From: Lentisalinibacter orientalis
Lineage (GTDB): Bacteria > Pseudomonadota > Gammaproteobacteria > Steroidobacterales > Woeseiaceae
Length of the DNA: 64,000 nucleotides
Direction: 5' to 3'
Assembly: GCF_040706535.1 (NCBI RefSeq)
Contig: NZ_JAPDRJ010000003.1
Coordinates: forward strand, 124,001-188,000
Shown here: in pieces, positions 49,686 to 57,054 of the stretch
Numbering within the stretch: position 1 is the stretch's first letter
How the letters are laid out: each line of letters begins with the position of its first letter
Program-made: the position numbers and the translations under genes
The notes under the pieces: generated by a model
The model's input: only the letters and a program-made list of their open reading frames with translations
Told to the model about the DNA's origin: nothing
The model's database searches: none

Positions 49686-50624
49686 CTATTCGGTGCCAAA
49701 CGTCCTCAGGATGGGCGACACGTCGCCCTGGGGGCCACGCTGGAGGAGACTGTACATGGTGAGCCTGACGGTGCCAATACGGACAACACTCTCCAGCCGA
49801 AAGTAATTCGTTGATTCGCCGAGCGTATTCAGCACCTCCGGCTGCACCAGCGAGGAGAACGACGCGGTGACGTCGGCGAAGCCGCCGTCTTCCCGCTCGG
49901 CCAGCAGGCGTTCGGCATCGGCCGCCGTCACGTTCTCGTCGAGCGACTGCAGCACGGCCGGCGTGGCGGTGTTGACGTTGATCGTGGTGCGGCCCGGCAG
50001 GGCGGTCACGTGGGGCCGCAGGATGCGGTAGCTGTCCGGGTCCATGCCGGCTACCGCCGCCAGTTCGCTTGCGCTGGCGACGAAGATGTTGGCGCTGCGG
50101 TACGGCGGCACGCGGCCGGTGTACTCGCCGTCTTCCGCGCCGTCGGGGAACAGCGGTTCCGTATCCGCATCCAGCCAGTCGGCCACGGAGCCCGCCAGCG
50201 CGGGCGGCAGGCCGAGGGCGAGGAGCAGGCGGCGGAACTGCTCCAGGGACGGTTCGTCGATGGCGCCGTCTGCGTTCAGAAGGTTGTTGATGTTGAAGCG
50301 GCCCTGCAGGTCCGTGAGTCCGCCGGCGATCTCGCCGCTCATGCCGGCGCCGTCCACCGGCAGGGGCGGCAGCTGCTGGGCCCAGATCTCGCCCAGGTGA
50401 TCGGTGTCGCTCTCCTCCGCATCCTGGCGCAGGATCGTGCCCACCCATTCCTCCGCGCCGAGGGCCACCTGGGCGGCCTGTTCCCGCCACAGCAGGTTCG
50501 TGGTGCGCCGCACGTCGAGCGTCGTGTCCCAGGCGAGGCTGACGGCGTAGAGCGTGCAGAGCGCCACGATCAGCATCGCGAACATCAGGGCGACGGCGCC
50601 CCGCTGGCGCGCCGGGGTGCTCAC
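49686..50624 (-). CDS. gspK: Type II secretion system minor pseudopilin K
   Basis: A 312-residue minor pseudopilin, longer than the others because of the inserted alpha-domain. The N-terminus QRGAVALMFAMLIVALCTLY is the prepilin cleavage and hydrophobic segment; the usual Glu at +5 is absent, which is normal for GspK. Later, FNINNLLNADGAIDEPSLEQ, SVADWLDADTEPLFPDGAED and INVNTATPAVLQSL are strong GspK markers (the D-rich part binds calcium in homologues). GspK tops the pseudopilus tip with I and J. The GTG start at 50622-50624 overlaps the gspJ stop (GTGA). Confidence 0.95.
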   Translation of the reverse strand: MSTPARQRGAVALMFAMLIVALCTLYAVSLAWDTTLDVRRTTNLLWREQAAQVALGAEEWVGTILRQDAEESDTDHLGEIWAQQLPPLPVDGAGMSGEIAGGLTDLQGRFNINNLLNADGAIDEPSLEQFRRLLLALGLPPALAGSVADWLDADTEPLFPDGAEDGEYTGRVPPYRSANIFVASASELAAVAGMDPDSYRILRPHVTALPGRTTINVNTATPAVLQSLDENVTAADAERLLAEREDGGFADVTASFSSLVQPEVLNTLGESTNYFRLESVVRIGTVRLTMYSLLQRGPQGDVSPILRTFGTE

Positions 50625-51235
50625 TGGATCACCTCGACGACGCGGCGGATCTCGCCGAGCTCTTCCACCACCAGCACGATCTCGACGGCCCGGGGCCGCA
50701 GCGCCAGACCGAGAGCCCCGGCGCCGGCGTCCGGCGGCCACTGCTCCGTCCACTCGTCGCCGGCGAGATAGCGGATGCGGATGTCGCGCACTCCCTCGAG
50801 CAGCGTCGCCTCGGCGGGCTCCGTGCCCAGGGTACGGTCCATCACCGGCCACTGCCGCCGGATGAGGCGATCCTCCTCGATGCGATAGGCCACCCGCTGC
50901 AACGCGGGGCGGGGCAGCACCAGGGGATTCGACCAGCCGCCCCGGCTGAGCTCGACCAGGTCGAGGGAGCGGCCGTCGGCGCGCAGCACCGGCAGGCGGC
51001 CGTCGCCCAGCTCGTCGCGCACGGGCCGCGGCGTGAGCTGCGCGAAGTCGAGGCTCATGCGTTGCACGGTGCGCTGCAGGGCCTGCAGGCGGCTCATCTG
51101 CTCGCTGACCACGCGGGAGGCTTCCACCACCCCGTTCAGTGTGGTGTAGGCGGCTGCCGCCAGCGCGGCGAAGATGGCCAGCGAGACCATGACCTCGATC
51201 AGCGTGAAGCCGGCCTGCCGCCGCGCCGCTCTCAC
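50621..51235 (-). CDS. gspJ: Type II secretion system minor pseudopilin J
   Basis: A 204-residue minor pseudopilin. The class III prepilin signal is RQAGFTLIEVMVSLAIFAAL, with cleavage after Gly and the Glu at +5. The body contains RMSLDFAQLTPRPVRDELGD and a C-terminal RAVEIVLVVEELGEIRRVVE, as in GspJ. It forms the tip complex with GspI and GspK. The start is GTG at 51233-51235, overlapping the gspI stop by 4 bases. Confidence 0.93.
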   Translation of the reverse strand: MRAARRQAGFTLIEVMVSLAIFAALAAAAYTTLNGVVEASRVVSEQMSRLQALQRTVQRMSLDFAQLTPRPVRDELGDGRLPVLRADGRSLDLVELSRGGWSNPLVLPRPALQRVAYRIEEDRLIRRQWPVMDRTLGTEPAEATLLEGVRDIRIRYLAGDEWTEQWPPDAGAGALGLALRPRAVEIVLVVEELGEIRRVVEVIQ

Positions 51236-51654
51236 CGGTCCGCCCCTTCGCCGAGCGGCAGCGACCAGGCCATGTTGGCGGCGCCCGGCGGTCCGGGTTC
51301 GCCGATGAAACCGCTGACGTTGCGCACCACGTCTTCCGGCCGTTCGGCCAGGGAGACGGCGATGTCGATGCGGCGCAGGCTCTCCACGCCGGTCTCCGAG
51401 ATCACGTACTCCCAGCGCCACAGCCGGTCGGCCATCTCGGTCTCGCCGTTCGAGCGCCCCGGGTCGGGGAATTCGCCGCTCAGACGCAGCTCGGCGATCT
51501 CGTTCAGGCCGACGTACAGGGCGAGGGTGCGGTCCCGCAGGCTGCGTGAGGTATCGATGCTCTGCGTGCCCATGGCCAGGACCGCGGACAGACCGAGCGA
51601 CGCCACGGCCAGCGCGATCAGCACCTCCACCAGGGTGAAGCCCCGCGCGTTCAA
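51232..51654 (-). CDS. gspI: Type II secretion system minor pseudopilin I
   Basis: A 140-residue minor pseudopilin with the short prepilin leader MNARG followed by FTLVEVLIALAVASLGLSAV and, in the globular part, YVGLNEIAELRLSGEFPDPG and RRIDIAVSLAERPEDVVRNV. The only plausible start is TTG (51652-51654), which overlaps the gspH stop as TTGA; no ATG or GTG lies nearby ahead of the prepilin leader. Translation is probably coupled to gspH. It forms the pseudopilus tip with J and K. Confidence 0.92.
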   Translation of the reverse strand: MNARGFTLVEVLIALAVASLGLSAVLAMGTQSIDTSRSLRDRTLALYVGLNEIAELRLSGEFPDPGRSNGETEMADRLWRWEYVISETGVESLRRIDIAVSLAERPEDVVRNVSGFIGEPGPPGAANMAWSLPLGEGADR

Positions 51655-52235
51655 GGCTCGTCTTCCGTAACCAGTTCGACCCGGCCCAGGAAGTCGCCGG
51701 TGAGTTCCGCGCGGGCGTCGTCGAAGTCCCGGCTCAGCGTCAGCTCGAAAGGTGTCGTATCGCCGCTGGAGAGCAGCAGCACATGGGGCGTGGGGCCGGG
51801 GTCCGGCCCGTCGTCCGGGTCGCGGGGCTGGCGGTCGCCCTCGATGGCCTCGAACAGCCGGATGTCGCGTGACTCCAGTGTCAGCTCGAGGCGCAGGTCG
51901 TCGGCCAGGGTGCGCTCGCGCAGGATCTCGTCGCCGGCCAGCTCGACCCAGGCGCCCGTCTGCGGGTCCTGCTCGTAGAAGCGGTAGCCGTGCAGCCCGA
52001 AACGCAGCCCGTAGTCCCGGCTCTGCATGGCCGCTTCCTCGGCCGCGAGCTCGATCAGCGCGGCCAGGCGGCGTGCCTCGCGCTGGAGTTCCCGGTCGTC
52101 CTGCAGGAGCCCGATGCTCGGCAGCACCGCCGCCACCGAGATGCCGAGGATGACGATCACCACCAGCAGTTCGATCAGGGTGAAGCCCCGACCGGCCGCC
52201 CGGCGTCCCGCTTCCTGCGCCGCGCCGGACATCAT
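51651..52235 (-). CDS. gspH: Type II secretion system minor pseudopilin H
   Basis: A 194-residue pseudopilin. The prepilin signal AAGRGFTLIELLVVIVILGI has the cleavage glycine and +5 Glu, and the globular part has QREARRLAALIELAAEEAAM and SRDYGLRFGLHGYRFYEQDP, which is characteristic of GspH. It links the major pseudopilin to the tip complex. Two adjacent ATGs (52235 and 52232) are possible starts. It begins 22 bases after the gspG stop. Confidence 0.92.
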   Translation of the reverse strand: MMSGAAQEAGRRAAGRGFTLIELLVVIVILGISVAAVLPSIGLLQDDRELQREARRLAALIELAAEEAAMQSRDYGLRFGLHGYRFYEQDPQTGAWVELAGDEILRERTLADDLRLELTLESRDIRLFEAIEGDRQPRDPDDGPDPGPTPHVLLLSSGDTTPFELTLSRDFDDARAELTGDFLGRVELVTEDEP

Positions 52236-52257
52236 CGCCGCTGCGGTGATCGGCCGA

Positions 52258-52731
52258 TCACTCGTCCAGCGACCAGTTCCCCCGATCCGCATCGATGCCC
52301 TCGCCCCCGGGGCGGCCGTCGGCACCCAGGGTGTAGATGTCGATCTCGCCGTGCTGACCCGGGTTCAGATACTGATAGACGTTATCCCAGGGATCCTTCG
52401 GCAGCCGGTCCAGATAGCCGCCTGCCCGCCAGTTCTTGATGTTGGGATCGTTGGGGCGCTCGACCAGCGCGGCGAGGCCCTGCTCGGTGGTGGGGTAGCG
52501 GAAGTTGTCCAGGCGATAGAGCTTCAGCGCCGATTCGATGCTGCGGATATCCTGCTTGACCTTGGATATCTGGGCGTCGTCGATGCGGCCGATGACGTTC
52601 GGTGCGATGATGGCCGCGAGCAGGCCGATGATGACCACCACGACCATGATCTCGATCAGTGTGAAGCCCGCCTGTCGGGCCGCGCCCGCGGCGCCGCGTT
52701 CCGGCGCCTCGCAAGTCAGGTAATGTTGCAC
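52258..52731 (-). CDS. gspG: Type II secretion system major pseudopilin G
   Basis: A 157-residue major pseudopilin, first gene of the block. The prepilin leader ends RQAG and is followed by FTLIEIMVVVVIIGLLAAII. The body has KVKQDIRSIESALKLYRLDN, RYPTTEQGLAALVERP and the calcium-binding loop end with GADGRPGGEGIDADRGNWSL. It polymerises into the pseudopilus that pushes folded exoproteins through the GspD secretin. The leader is longer than usual (about 22 residues). The genes gspC, D, E and F are not adjacent; a rhombosortase is divergent upstream. Confidence 0.96.
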   Translation of the reverse strand: MQHYLTCEAPERGAAGAARQAGFTLIEIMVVVVIIGLLAAIIAPNVIGRIDDAQISKVKQDIRSIESALKLYRLDNFRYPTTEQGLAALVERPNDPNIKNWRAGGYLDRLPKDPWDNVYQYLNPGQHGEIDIYTLGADGRPGGEGIDADRGNWSLDE

Positions 52732-52770
52732 GATATCTCTGCTCCGGGGAAAACCAGGGTAGCCAGGTCT

Positions 52771-52788
52771 ACAGCGTTCGAGCGCTGT
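52771..52788. repeat. Short inverted repeat in the gspG/rhombosortase gap
   Basis: ACAGCG (52771-52776) and CGCTGT (52783-52788) form a perfect 6-bp inverted repeat around TTCGAG in the 84-base divergent gap. It may be an operator or a 5' hairpin for gspG. The order ACAG...CTGT is opposite to a LexA box. Confidence 0.35.
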
Positions 52789-52815
52789 CCTTCAATCAAC
52801 GAAATTGTAGCAAAC

Positions 52816-53445
52816 ATGGGGTTACGAACCGGCAATTCCGCTGACGGCTGGTGGGACTCCTTCGGCGGCGCGAAGGTTCCTTTCGCCGTGCTGGCATGCG
52901 CGGCTCTCGCGGCGGCCGCGGCCGGAGACGGAGGAGCGGCCGCGCTGCGCTACAGCCGGGCGGCCGTCGCCGACGGGGAATGGTGGCGGCTCGCGACGGG
53001 GCACCTGGTGCATCTCGGCGCCGGCCACCTGCTGCTGAACCTGGCCGGGCTCGCCCTGGTGGGCTGGCTGACCGGGCGCGAGTACGGGGCAACCGGCTGG
53101 TGGCTCGTGGCCGGGGTATCGGCGGCCGCGATTTCCGCCGCGCTGTATCTGCTGCATCCCGGCGTCGCCTGGTACGTCGGCCTGTCCGGCGTCCTGCACG
53201 GGCTGCTGGCGGGTGGACTCGTGCCCGCCCTGCGCCGACGGGATACGGCGATGATGATTCTCGCTGCACTGCTGGCCGGCAAGCTCGCGTGGGAGGCGAT
53301 GGCCGGGCCCCTGCCGGGGGCGGAGCAGACGGCCGGCGGTCCGGTGCTGGTGGAAGCCCATCGCTATGGCGCGCTCGGGGGCGTGCTCGCCGGGCTGGGC
53401 GCGCTGGTACGGTCGCGGCGGAGCCGGACGGCACAGACGTTATAA
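52816..53445 (+). CDS. rrtA: Rhombosortase (rhomboid-family intramembrane serine protease)
   Basis: A 209-residue rhomboid protease of the rhombosortase type. It shows GEWWRLATGHLVHLGAGHLL (the WR and H-x-H segment), then LNLAGLALVGWLTGREYG, the catalytic serine at residue 124 in YVGLSGVLHGLLAGG, and the catalytic histidine at 182 in VEAHRYGALGG. Rhombosortases process proteins with a C-terminal GlyGly-CTERM tag, which in known cases are T2SS cargo. It is encoded divergently from gspG, fitting that link. No tagged substrate was seen in this window. ATG 52816 has no obvious Shine-Dalgarno. Confidence 0.88.
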   Translation: MGLRTGNSADGWWDSFGGAKVPFAVLACAALAAAAAGDGGAAALRYSRAAVADGEWWRLATGHLVHLGAGHLLLNLAGLALVGWLTGREYGATGWWLVAGVSAAAISAALYLLHPGVAWYVGLSGVLHGLLAGGLVPALRRRDTAMMILAALLAGKLAWEAMAGPLPGAEQTAGGPVLVEAHRYGALGGVLAGLGALVRSRRSRTAQTL

Positions 53446-53446
53446 T
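53441..53446 (+). promoter_or_regulatory. Candidate -10 box for the fabD operon
   Basis: A perfect TATAAT overlaps the rrtA stop codon, 64 bases before the fabD start. In such GC-rich sequence an exact match is notable, but the base region 17 upstream (GCGGAG) is not a recognisable -35 box. Confidence 0.35.
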
Positions 53447-53510
53447 CCCGCCAGCCGCGTCGGGAGGGATTCCTCGCCGACACCGGTATCCGCACAGAGG
53501 GGAGGACCGT

Positions 53511-54443
53511 GTGAAAACCGCATTCGTGTTTCCTGGCCAGGGATCGCAGTCCCTCGGCATGCAGGCCGAGCTCGCCGAGGCGTTTCCGGTCGTGCGCCAT
53601 ACTTACGAGGAGGCCGGCGACGCGCTCGGGCGCGATCTCTGGCAGCTGTCCCGCGAGGGGCCGGAGGAGGAGCTCGCGCTGACGGTCAACACCCAGCCGC
53701 TGATGCTGACGGCGGGCATGGCCGCCTGGCGCGTCTGGCAGGAGCGGGGCGGGCCGGCGCCGGCCTGGGTCGCGGGCCACTCGCTGGGCGAATATACCGC
53801 GCTGGTGGCGGCCGGCGCGCTGTCGTTCACCGCTGCGGTGCGGCTGGTCGCCGAGCGGGCCCGATTCATGCAGGAGGCGGTCGCGGAAGAGGCCGGGGCC
53901 ATGGCCGCCGTCCTCGGCCTGGACGACGCCGCCGTCCATGCGGCCTGTGAGCAGGCGGCTTCCGCCGGCGTGGTCGAGGCGGTCAACTACAACGCACCGG
54001 GGCAGGTCGTCATCGCCGGCGAGAAGGCGGCCGTGGAGCGCGCGATCGAGGCGGCGAAGGAGAGCGGGGCTCGCCGGGCCATGCTGCTGCCGGTCAGCGT
54101 GCCGTCCCACTGCCGGCTGATGCGGCCGGCGGCGGACCGCCTGCGGGCGGCGCTGCAGGACGTGTCGATCGATCCGCCCGCGATACCGGTGGTCAACAAC
54201 GTCGACGTCGCGGTCGAGTCCGACCCGGCGGCCATCGCCGATGCGCTGGTGCGCCAGCTCTACAACCCCGTGCGCTGGGTGGAGACGGTGCAGCGCTTCG
54301 CGGCCGAGGGCGCCGGCCGGGTGGTCGAATGCGGTCCCGGCAAGGTACTGGCGGGGCTGGGCCGGCGTATCGATCGCTCGCTGCCCCACGCTGCGCTGGA
54401 CACGCCGGCGGCCCTGGACGCATTGCTGCAAGAAGAGGAGTAA
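53511..54443 (+). CDS. fabD: Malonyl-CoA:ACP transacylase
   Basis: A 310-residue transacylase that loads malonate from CoA to acyl carrier protein. The motif FVFPGQGSQSLGM lies at residues 5-17, the active-site serine at about 92 in GHSLGEYTALVAAG, the conserved arginine in RARFMQEAV, and the catalytic histidine in VSVPSHCRLM. The start is GTG at 53511, preceded by GGGGAGGA. Three bases separate it from fabG. Unlike the common arrangement, fabH and plsX are not directly upstream; rhombosortase is. Confidence 0.97.
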   Translation: MKTAFVFPGQGSQSLGMQAELAEAFPVVRHTYEEAGDALGRDLWQLSREGPEEELALTVNTQPLMLTAGMAAWRVWQERGGPAPAWVAGHSLGEYTALVAAGALSFTAAVRLVAERARFMQEAVAEEAGAMAAVLGLDDAAVHAACEQAASAGVVEAVNYNAPGQVVIAGEKAAVERAIEAAKESGARRAMLLPVSVPSHCRLMRPAADRLRAALQDVSIDPPAIPVVNNVDVAVESDPAAIADALVRQLYNPVRWVETVQRFAAEGAGRVVECGPGKVLAGLGRRIDRSLPHAALDTPAALDALLQEEE

Positions 54444-54446
54444 CCG

Positions 54447-55193
54447 ATGGCTGGAATCTTTGCTGCCGACGTGCTGGACGGGCAGACCGCCCTGGTGACG
54501 GGTGCCTCGCGGGGCATCGGCGCCGCCATCGCCGACGGGCTGGCCGCCGCGGGCGCCCGGGTGATCGGCACCGCCACCTCCGGGTCCGGCGCGCAAGCCA
54601 TCGGCGAACGGCTGGGCGAGCGTGGCGAGGGTGCCGTGCTGGACGTCTCCGACCACGCCTCGGTGGATGCGCTGATCGGCGGACTGGAGGCGCCCCCGGA
54701 CATACTCGTGAACAACGCGGGGATCACGCGGGACAATCTCCTGCTGCGGATGAAGCCGGACGAGTGGGACGAGATCCTGCAGACCAACCTGTCCGGCGTC
54801 TACCGCATGAGCAAGGCCTGCCTGCGCGGCATGATGAAGAAGCGCGCCGGCCGCATCATCAGCATCGCCTCGGTGGTCGGCGTGATGGGTAACGCCGGAC
54901 AGTCCAACTACGCGGCGGCCAAGGCCGGCATCATCGGCTTCTCCAAATCGCTCGCGCGCGAGGTCGGCTCCCGCGGTATCACCGTCAACGTCATCGCACC
55001 CGGGTTCATCCGCACCGACATGACCGGCGCGCTGGAAGAGAGTCAGCAGGAAGCGCTGCTCGGGCAGATTCCCCTCGGCCGGCTCGGCGAGGCTGCGGAT
55101 ATCGCCGCGGCGGCGGTATTCCTGGCGTCGCCGGCGGGCGCGTACATCACCGGCGAGACCCTCCATGTGAACGGCGGTATGTACATGATCTGA
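54447..55193 (+). CDS. fabG: 3-oxoacyl-ACP reductase
   Basis: A 248-residue short-chain dehydrogenase that reduces 3-oxoacyl-ACP with NADPH. Cofactor motif TGASRGIGAAIADGLAAAGA is near residues 19-38, NNAGITRDNLLLRM at about 85-98, the catalytic serine in IISIASVVGVMGNAG and Y-x3-K in SNYAAAKAG. The C-terminus ASPAGAYITGETLHVNGGMY is typical of FabG. AGGAG lies upstream of the ATG. acpP follows after a 226-base gap. Confidence 0.97.
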   Translation: MAGIFAADVLDGQTALVTGASRGIGAAIADGLAAAGARVIGTATSGSGAQAIGERLGERGEGAVLDVSDHASVDALIGGLEAPPDILVNNAGITRDNLLLRMKPDEWDEILQTNLSGVYRMSKACLRGMMKKRAGRIISIASVVGVMGNAGQSNYAAAKAGIIGFSKSLAREVGSRGITVNVIAPGFIRTDMTGALEESQQEALLGQIPLGRLGEAADIAAAAVFLASPAGAYITGETLHVNGGMYMI

Positions 55194-55419
55194 AAGGCAT
55201 CCGGCCCCCGATGCCGGTGCTGTAGAATGGACGGCCGGTTTTCCAATACAATACCGGCCCTCGGAGGCGCCGGGGCCCGGACGGGGCGGCGCAAGGGGTG
55301 TTCGCGGCAGCGGCTGCGTTCAGGTGAAAGCCGGGGCCGGCGCGGAATACCGATTGGGGGACTCTCCCGCGGTCCGGCAGTAGAATTCAGGCAGTCTCTG
55401 CGAAGGAGAAACAGAAGCA

Positions 55420-55665
55420 ATGAGCAGCATTGAAGAACAGGTCAAGAGCATCGTAGCCGAGCAGCTCGGGGTGAAGGAGGAAGAGGTCACCAACGATGCT
55501 TCTTTCGTCGACGACCTCGGCGCCGATTCGCTGGATACGGTGGAACTCGTCATGGCCCTCGAGGAAGAATTCGAGACGGAGATCCCGGACGAAGAAGCCG
55601 AGAAGATCACCACCGTCCAGCAGGCCATCGACTACATCAACGCCCGCAAGTCGGAATCCTCCTGA
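55420..55665 (+). CDS. acpP: Acyl carrier protein
   Basis: An 81-residue acidic carrier protein. The phosphopantetheine attachment serine is in DDLGADSLDTVELVMALEEE, with the DSL motif. The rest (SIEEQVKSIVAEQLGVKEEE) is a standard AcpP. It carries growing acyl chains in fatty-acid synthesis. GAAGGAG precedes the ATG. The 226-base upstream gap, containing two TAGAAT-like -10 hexamers (near 55221 and 55380) without good -35 boxes, probably supplies an extra promoter for high expression. Confidence 0.98.
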   Translation: MSSIEEQVKSIVAEQLGVKEEEVTNDASFVDDLGADSLDTVELVMALEEEFETEIPDEEAEKITTVQQAIDYINARKSESS

Positions 55666-55737
55666 TGTCACGGGCACGGGCCGGCGCGGTGCGCCCGGCC
55701 CGCGCTTCCCTTCCACCCATCCCGAACAGGTAATCCC

Positions 55738-56979
55738 GTGGAGAGACGCCGCGCAGTCGTGACCGGACTCGGCATCATCTCGCCCGTCGGCAATACGGTC
55801 GACGAGGCGTGGAAGAATGTCGTGGAAGGCCGCCCGGGAATGGCTCCCATCACGGACTTCGACACGGAGCCGTTCGCGACCCGTTTCGCCGGCCTGGTGA
55901 AGGACTTCGATCCGGAACAGCACGGCATCCCGAAGAAGGAAGCCCGCAAGATCGATACCTTCGTGCAGTACGGCGTCGCCGCCTGCAACCAGGCGCTCGC
56001 GGCCAGCGGCCTGGAAGTGACCGACGACAACCGGGGCCGCATCGGCGTGGCCATGGGCGCCGGCATCGGCGGCATCGCCACCATCGAGGCCAACCACGAG
56101 AAGTACCTGAACCAGGGCCCGCGGCGCATCTCGCCGTTCTTCATACCGGGCGCCATCATCAACATGATCTCGGGTCACGTGAGCATCATGCACGGGCTGA
56201 CGGGCCCGAATCTGGCCGTCGTCACCGCGTGCACGACCTCCACGCACAGCATCGGCCTGGCGGCCCGCTCGGTGGCCTGGGGCGACGCCGACGTGATGCT
56301 GGCGGGCGGCGCGGAATATGCGACCACCCCGCTCGGGCTGGGCGGCTTCTGCGCGGCCCGGGCGCTGTCCACCCGCAACGACGAGCCCCAGCGTGCCAGC
56401 CGTCCCTTCGACCGGGACCGGGACGGTTTCGTGCTGGCGGACGGCGCGGGCTGCCTGGTCATCGAGGAATACGAGCACGCGAAATCCCGGGGTGCGCCCA
56501 TCCTGGCGGAAGTCGTCGGATTCGGCATGAGCGGCGATGCCTCCCACATCACGCTGCCGCCCGAGGACGGCGAGGGCGCCCGCAAGAGCATGGCGGCGGC
56601 ACTCGGCGATGCCGGCCTGAACCCCGACGACGTCGATCACCTGAACGGCCACGCCACCTCCACCATCGCCGGCGACATCGCCGAGACCGTCGCCATCAAG
56701 CGCTGCTTCGGGGACCACGCCGCTTCCCTGCCGGTCAGCGCCACCAAGTCGACCACCGGCCACCTGCTCGGTGCCGCGGGAGCCGTGGAGGCCATCTTCT
56801 CCATCCTGGCGATCCGCGATCAGGTGCTGCCGCCGACCATCAATCTGGATAACCCGGACCCCCAGTGCGACCTGGACTACGTGCCCAACACGGCCCGCGA
56901 TGCGAAGCTGCAGGTGGCCATGTCGAACTCCTTCGGCTTCGGCGGCACCAACGGCACGCTGATCTTCCGGGCCGTCTGA
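55738..56979 (+). CDS. fabF: 3-oxoacyl-ACP synthase II
   Basis: A 413-residue condensing enzyme elongating acyl-ACP with malonyl-ACP. The nucleophilic cysteine is at about 165 in VTACTTSTHSIG, and the two histidines are in NGHATSTIAGDIAE and TKSTTGHLLGAAGAVE. The more usual motif is N-A-H-G-T-S-T; here it is N-G-H-A-T-S-T, a conservative variant. The gatekeeping C-terminus SNSFGFGGTNGTLIF is intact. The start is GTG at 55738. It lies 72 bases after acpP. Confidence 0.95.
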   Translation: MERRRAVVTGLGIISPVGNTVDEAWKNVVEGRPGMAPITDFDTEPFATRFAGLVKDFDPEQHGIPKKEARKIDTFVQYGVAACNQALAASGLEVTDDNRGRIGVAMGAGIGGIATIEANHEKYLNQGPRRISPFFIPGAIINMISGHVSIMHGLTGPNLAVVTACTTSTHSIGLAARSVAWGDADVMLAGGAEYATTPLGLGGFCAARALSTRNDEPQRASRPFDRDRDGFVLADGAGCLVIEEYEHAKSRGAPILAEVVGFGMSGDASHITLPPEDGEGARKSMAAALGDAGLNPDDVDHLNGHATSTIAGDIAETVAIKRCFGDHAASLPVSATKSTTGHLLGAAGAVEAIFSILAIRDQVLPPTINLDNPDPQCDLDYVPNTARDAKLQVAMSNSFGFGGTNGTLIFRAV

Positions 56980-57012
56980 CGGCATTCGGGCCTGCAGGCG
57001 GTGCAGGGGCGC

Positions 57013-57049
57013 CGCACGACCGTTGCCGCACGACCGTTGCCGCACGACC
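57013..57049. repeat. 14-bp tandem repeat just upstream of pabB
   Basis: CGCACGACCGTTGC occurs perfectly twice (57013-57026 and 57027-57040) plus nine bases of a third copy (57041-57049). The array ends five bases before the pabB ATG at 57055, where a Shine-Dalgarno sequence would normally be. Confidence 0.92.
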
Positions 57050-57054
57050 CACCC

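Noticed and set aside
47183..52731. Type IV pilus or competence pseudopilus instead of T2SS
   Set aside because: GspK, GspL, GspM and GspN together with GspG carrying its calcium-loop region are specific to type II secretion.
52771..52788. Inverted repeat as a LexA (SOS) box
   Set aside because: The LexA consensus is CTGT-N8-ACAG; here the order is ACAG...CTGT, with different spacing.
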